From the NCBI GenBank assembly GCA_046484625.1, contig JAWOIO010000030.1, positions 1 to 5,440 of the forward strand: a DNA stretch of 5,440 nucleotides, written 5' to 3'. Made by a program: the position numbers and the translations under genes. The notes below the pieces were generated by a model. The model worked only from the letters and a program-made list of their open reading frames with translations, was not told the origin of the DNA and searched no databases. Positions 4,383-5,440 of the stretch are shown here, piece after piece (the stretch's first letter is position 1; each line of letters starts with the position of its first letter). The DNA comes from DASUAO01 sp046484625. GTDB lineage: Bacteria; Actinomycetota; Acidimicrobiia; IMCC26256; PALSA-555.

Positions 4383-5141
4383 ATGAACGATGACGCGGCA
4401 CGGAGCGGAGGTCGGGCCCACGACCTCGCCCGCGCCGACCTGCCTCCCGACACGGTGGGACTCCTCGAAGGTCTGACGTCCACCCGCTCGATCCGCCGGT
4501 ACCGCGACGAGCCGATCCCCGACGACGCGTTGCGGGCGATCCTGTTCGCCGCGACCCGGGCGCCGAGCGGATCCAATCGCCAGCCGTTCCGCTTCGTCGT
4601 GCTCACCGACGGGCCGAAGGCTCGCGACGCCAAGGCGCTGATCGGCGCGAGCGCACGCCGGGCGTGGGGGACCAAGCGCAGCGCCGACGGCTACGACGAG
4701 CGGTCCGGGACCGAGGGCACGTCGCCCAAAGCCCGGATGGCGGCGACCATGCAGCGCTACGTCGACGAGTTCGAGCGGGTCCCCGTGCTCATCCTGCCGT
4801 GCCTGGTCCGGTATCGGCCGCCGGCGTCGTTCGAGGGTGCCTCCATCTACCCGGCGTGCCAGAACCTCCTGCTCGCGGCGCGTGCGCTCGGCTACGGCGG
4901 CGTGCTCACCGGATGGAACTTCGGAGCCGACGCCGAGCTCCGGACCCTCCTGGAGATCCCCGACGACGTGTTCGTGGCCGCGACCATCTCCCTCGGGAAG
5001 CCGCTGGGATCCCACGGCCCCGTACGACGCCGCCCGCTCCCCGAGCTCGTCTTCGAGGAGACATGGGGGAACGCGGCACCGTGGGCGGTGGACCCGCCGG
5101 GCGCCGAGCACACGTCGGCAGGTCCGCCCGCCGCGCGCTGA
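4383..5141 (+). CDS. Nitroreductase-family flavoprotein
   Basis: This 252-residue protein belongs to the FMN-dependent nitroreductase superfamily, whose members use NAD(P)H to reduce nitro groups, quinones, enones or other substrates; the true substrate here is unknown. The N-terminal FMN phosphate motif is clear: 'TSTRSIRRYRDEPIPDDAL' (32-50), followed by 'APSGSNRQPFRFVVL' (60-74). The second conserved block is 'ASIYPACQNLLLAARALGYGG' (153-173), then V-L-T-G-W-N, and an 'IPDDVFVAATISLGKP' segment, which is the family's usual C-terminal strand and G-x-P end. The middle (about 90-130) is a polar, charged insertion typical of the variable lid region. The last roughly 18 residues are Pro/Ala-rich and probably disordered. 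The ATG 4383 start is the first possible one after the in-frame stop at 4332. A GTG at codon 25 is a weaker alternative. The gene lies 64 bp after the thiolase gene and is probably co-transcribed, which suggests a joint catabolic role. Confidence 0.92.
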   Translation: MNDDAARSGGRAHDLARADLPPDTVGLLEGLTSTRSIRRYRDEPIPDDALRAILFAATRAPSGSNRQPFRFVVLTDGPKARDAKALIGASARRAWGTKRSADGYDERSGTEGTSPKARMAATMQRYVDEFERVPVLILPCLVRYRPPASFEGASIYPACQNLLLAARALGYGGVLTGWNFGADAELRTLLEIPDDVFVAATISLGKPLGSHGPVRRRPLPELVFEETWGNAAPWAVDPPGAEHTSAGPPAAR

Positions 5142-5163
5142 TCGGATCCCACCGGGAACGGGG

Positions 5164-5169
5164 TACGGT
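5164..5169 (+). promoter_or_regulatory. Putative -10 box for leaderless transcription of the fucosidase gene
   Basis: TACGGT (5164-5169) fits TANNNT and ends 8 nt before the ATG at 5178, so transcription would start at or beside the start codon. There is no Shine-Dalgarno sequence in the 36-bp gap. The box sits between GGGG (5160-5163) and CCCC (5170-5173), a small inverted repeat. No -35 element is evident. Confidence 0.35.
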
Positions 5170-5177
5170 CCCCTGCG

Positions 5178-5440
5178 ATGGCACTCAAGAACGCGCAGCT
5201 CGCGCGGCTGCGGCGACGACCGGTCCCGGCATGGTGGCGCGACGCCAAGCTCGGGATCTTCGTGCACTGGACGCCCGCGTCGGTGCCCGCGTTCGCCCCG
5301 GTCGACGACGACATCGCGGAGCTCATGCGGACCGGTCGACCTGACGCGTTCGCGTGGTCGCCGTACTCGGAATGGTACGAGAACTCGCTGCGCTTCCCGC
5401 AGAGCCCCGCGTCGGCGCACCACCGCGAGGTATACGGCGA
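5178..5440 (+). CDS. N-terminal part of a GH29 alpha-L-fucosidase-like protein (runs off the window)
   Basis: The ATG at 5178 opens 87 codons that remain open to the window edge. After a short basic leader (M-A-L-K-N-A-Q-L-A-R-L-R-R-R) comes 'PVPAWWRDAKLGIFVHWTPA' (about 15-34), then S-V-P-A-F-A-P. This matches the start of the GH29 (alpha-L-fucosidase) barrel, where P-x-W-[FW]-x-D-A-K-[FL]-G-I-F-x-H-W is strongly conserved and the His-Trp pair lies in the sugar pocket. A 'SEWYENSLRFPQS' segment (about 66-78) fits the conserved E-W-Y region. No signal peptide is seen, so a cytoplasmic enzyme releasing fucose from oligosaccharides is suggested. The catalytic nucleophile and acid/base lie beyond the window and cannot be checked. 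Its start is 36 bp after the nitroreductase stop. Confidence 0.85.
   Translation, partial: MALKNAQLARLRRRPVPAWWRDAKLGIFVHWTPASVPAFAPVDDDIAELMRTGRPDAFAWSPYSEWYENSLRFPQSPASAHHREVYG

Noticed and set aside
2993..4675. 560-codon minus-strand frame across the thiolase gene
   Set aside because: It is antisense to a thiolase with all catalytic motifs intact. Its composition is Arg/Ala-rich with no domain, so it is a shadow frame.
4212..5423. 403-codon minus-strand frame across the nitroreductase and fucosidase genes
   Set aside because: Same reason: both plus-strand genes have strong family motifs, and this frame has none.
1..5440. Mobile element, CRISPR array, tRNA/rRNA or defence system
   Set aside because: I found no transposase or integrase motifs, no regularly spaced repeats, no tRNA-like sequence and no defence-type domains on either strand.

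Overview
The window is GC-rich, with G or C at most third codon positions, GTG starts at several genes and TANNNT-type -10 boxes. The gene set (TetR regulator, SnoaL-like protein, short-chain dehydrogenase, FadA5-like thiolase, nitroreductase) suggests a high-GC actinobacterium, perhaps of the Acidimicrobiia/Ilumatobacter type. That placement is inferred from composition and protein resemblance only.

Layout. Positions 1-141 are the C-terminal end of a membrane protein (+). It converges with a TetR-family repressor (161-775, -). The repressor is divergent from a SnoaL/NTF2-like protein (843-1301, +), and the 67-bp gap between them holds two abutting 16-bp near-palindromes overlapping promoter-like sequences. 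An SDR oxidoreductase (1321-2145, -) converges with the SnoaL gene. The divergent gap 2146-2391 lies between the SDR gene and a membrane-anchored LysM protein (2392-3024, +), and carries a frameshifted scrap of thiolase coding sequence. A steroid-type 3-ketoacyl-CoA thiolase (3140-4318, +), a nitroreductase-family protein (4383-5141, +) and the first 87 codons of a GH29 alpha-L-fucosidase-like protein (5178 to the window edge, +) follow on one strand.

How the genes may work together. The TetR/SnoaL pair looks like a self-contained regulated unit. The SDR, thiolase and nitroreductase fit catabolism of lipids, steroids or other cyclic compounds, but they are not arranged as one pathway operon and no substrate can be read from the sequence. 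The LysM protein belongs to the cell envelope and the fucosidase to glycan breakdown; both look like unrelated neighbours.

The most notable non-routine signal is the roughly 105-bp thiolase fragment at 2243-2349. It is a direct repeat of the catalytic-cysteine region of the intact thiolase 1.14 kb downstream, about 91% identical over its best 100 bp and broken by a 1-nt deletion. The tandem operator at 787-819 is second. I see no evidence of an undescribed multi-gene system: no mobile element, CRISPR array, tRNA or rRNA is recognisable.
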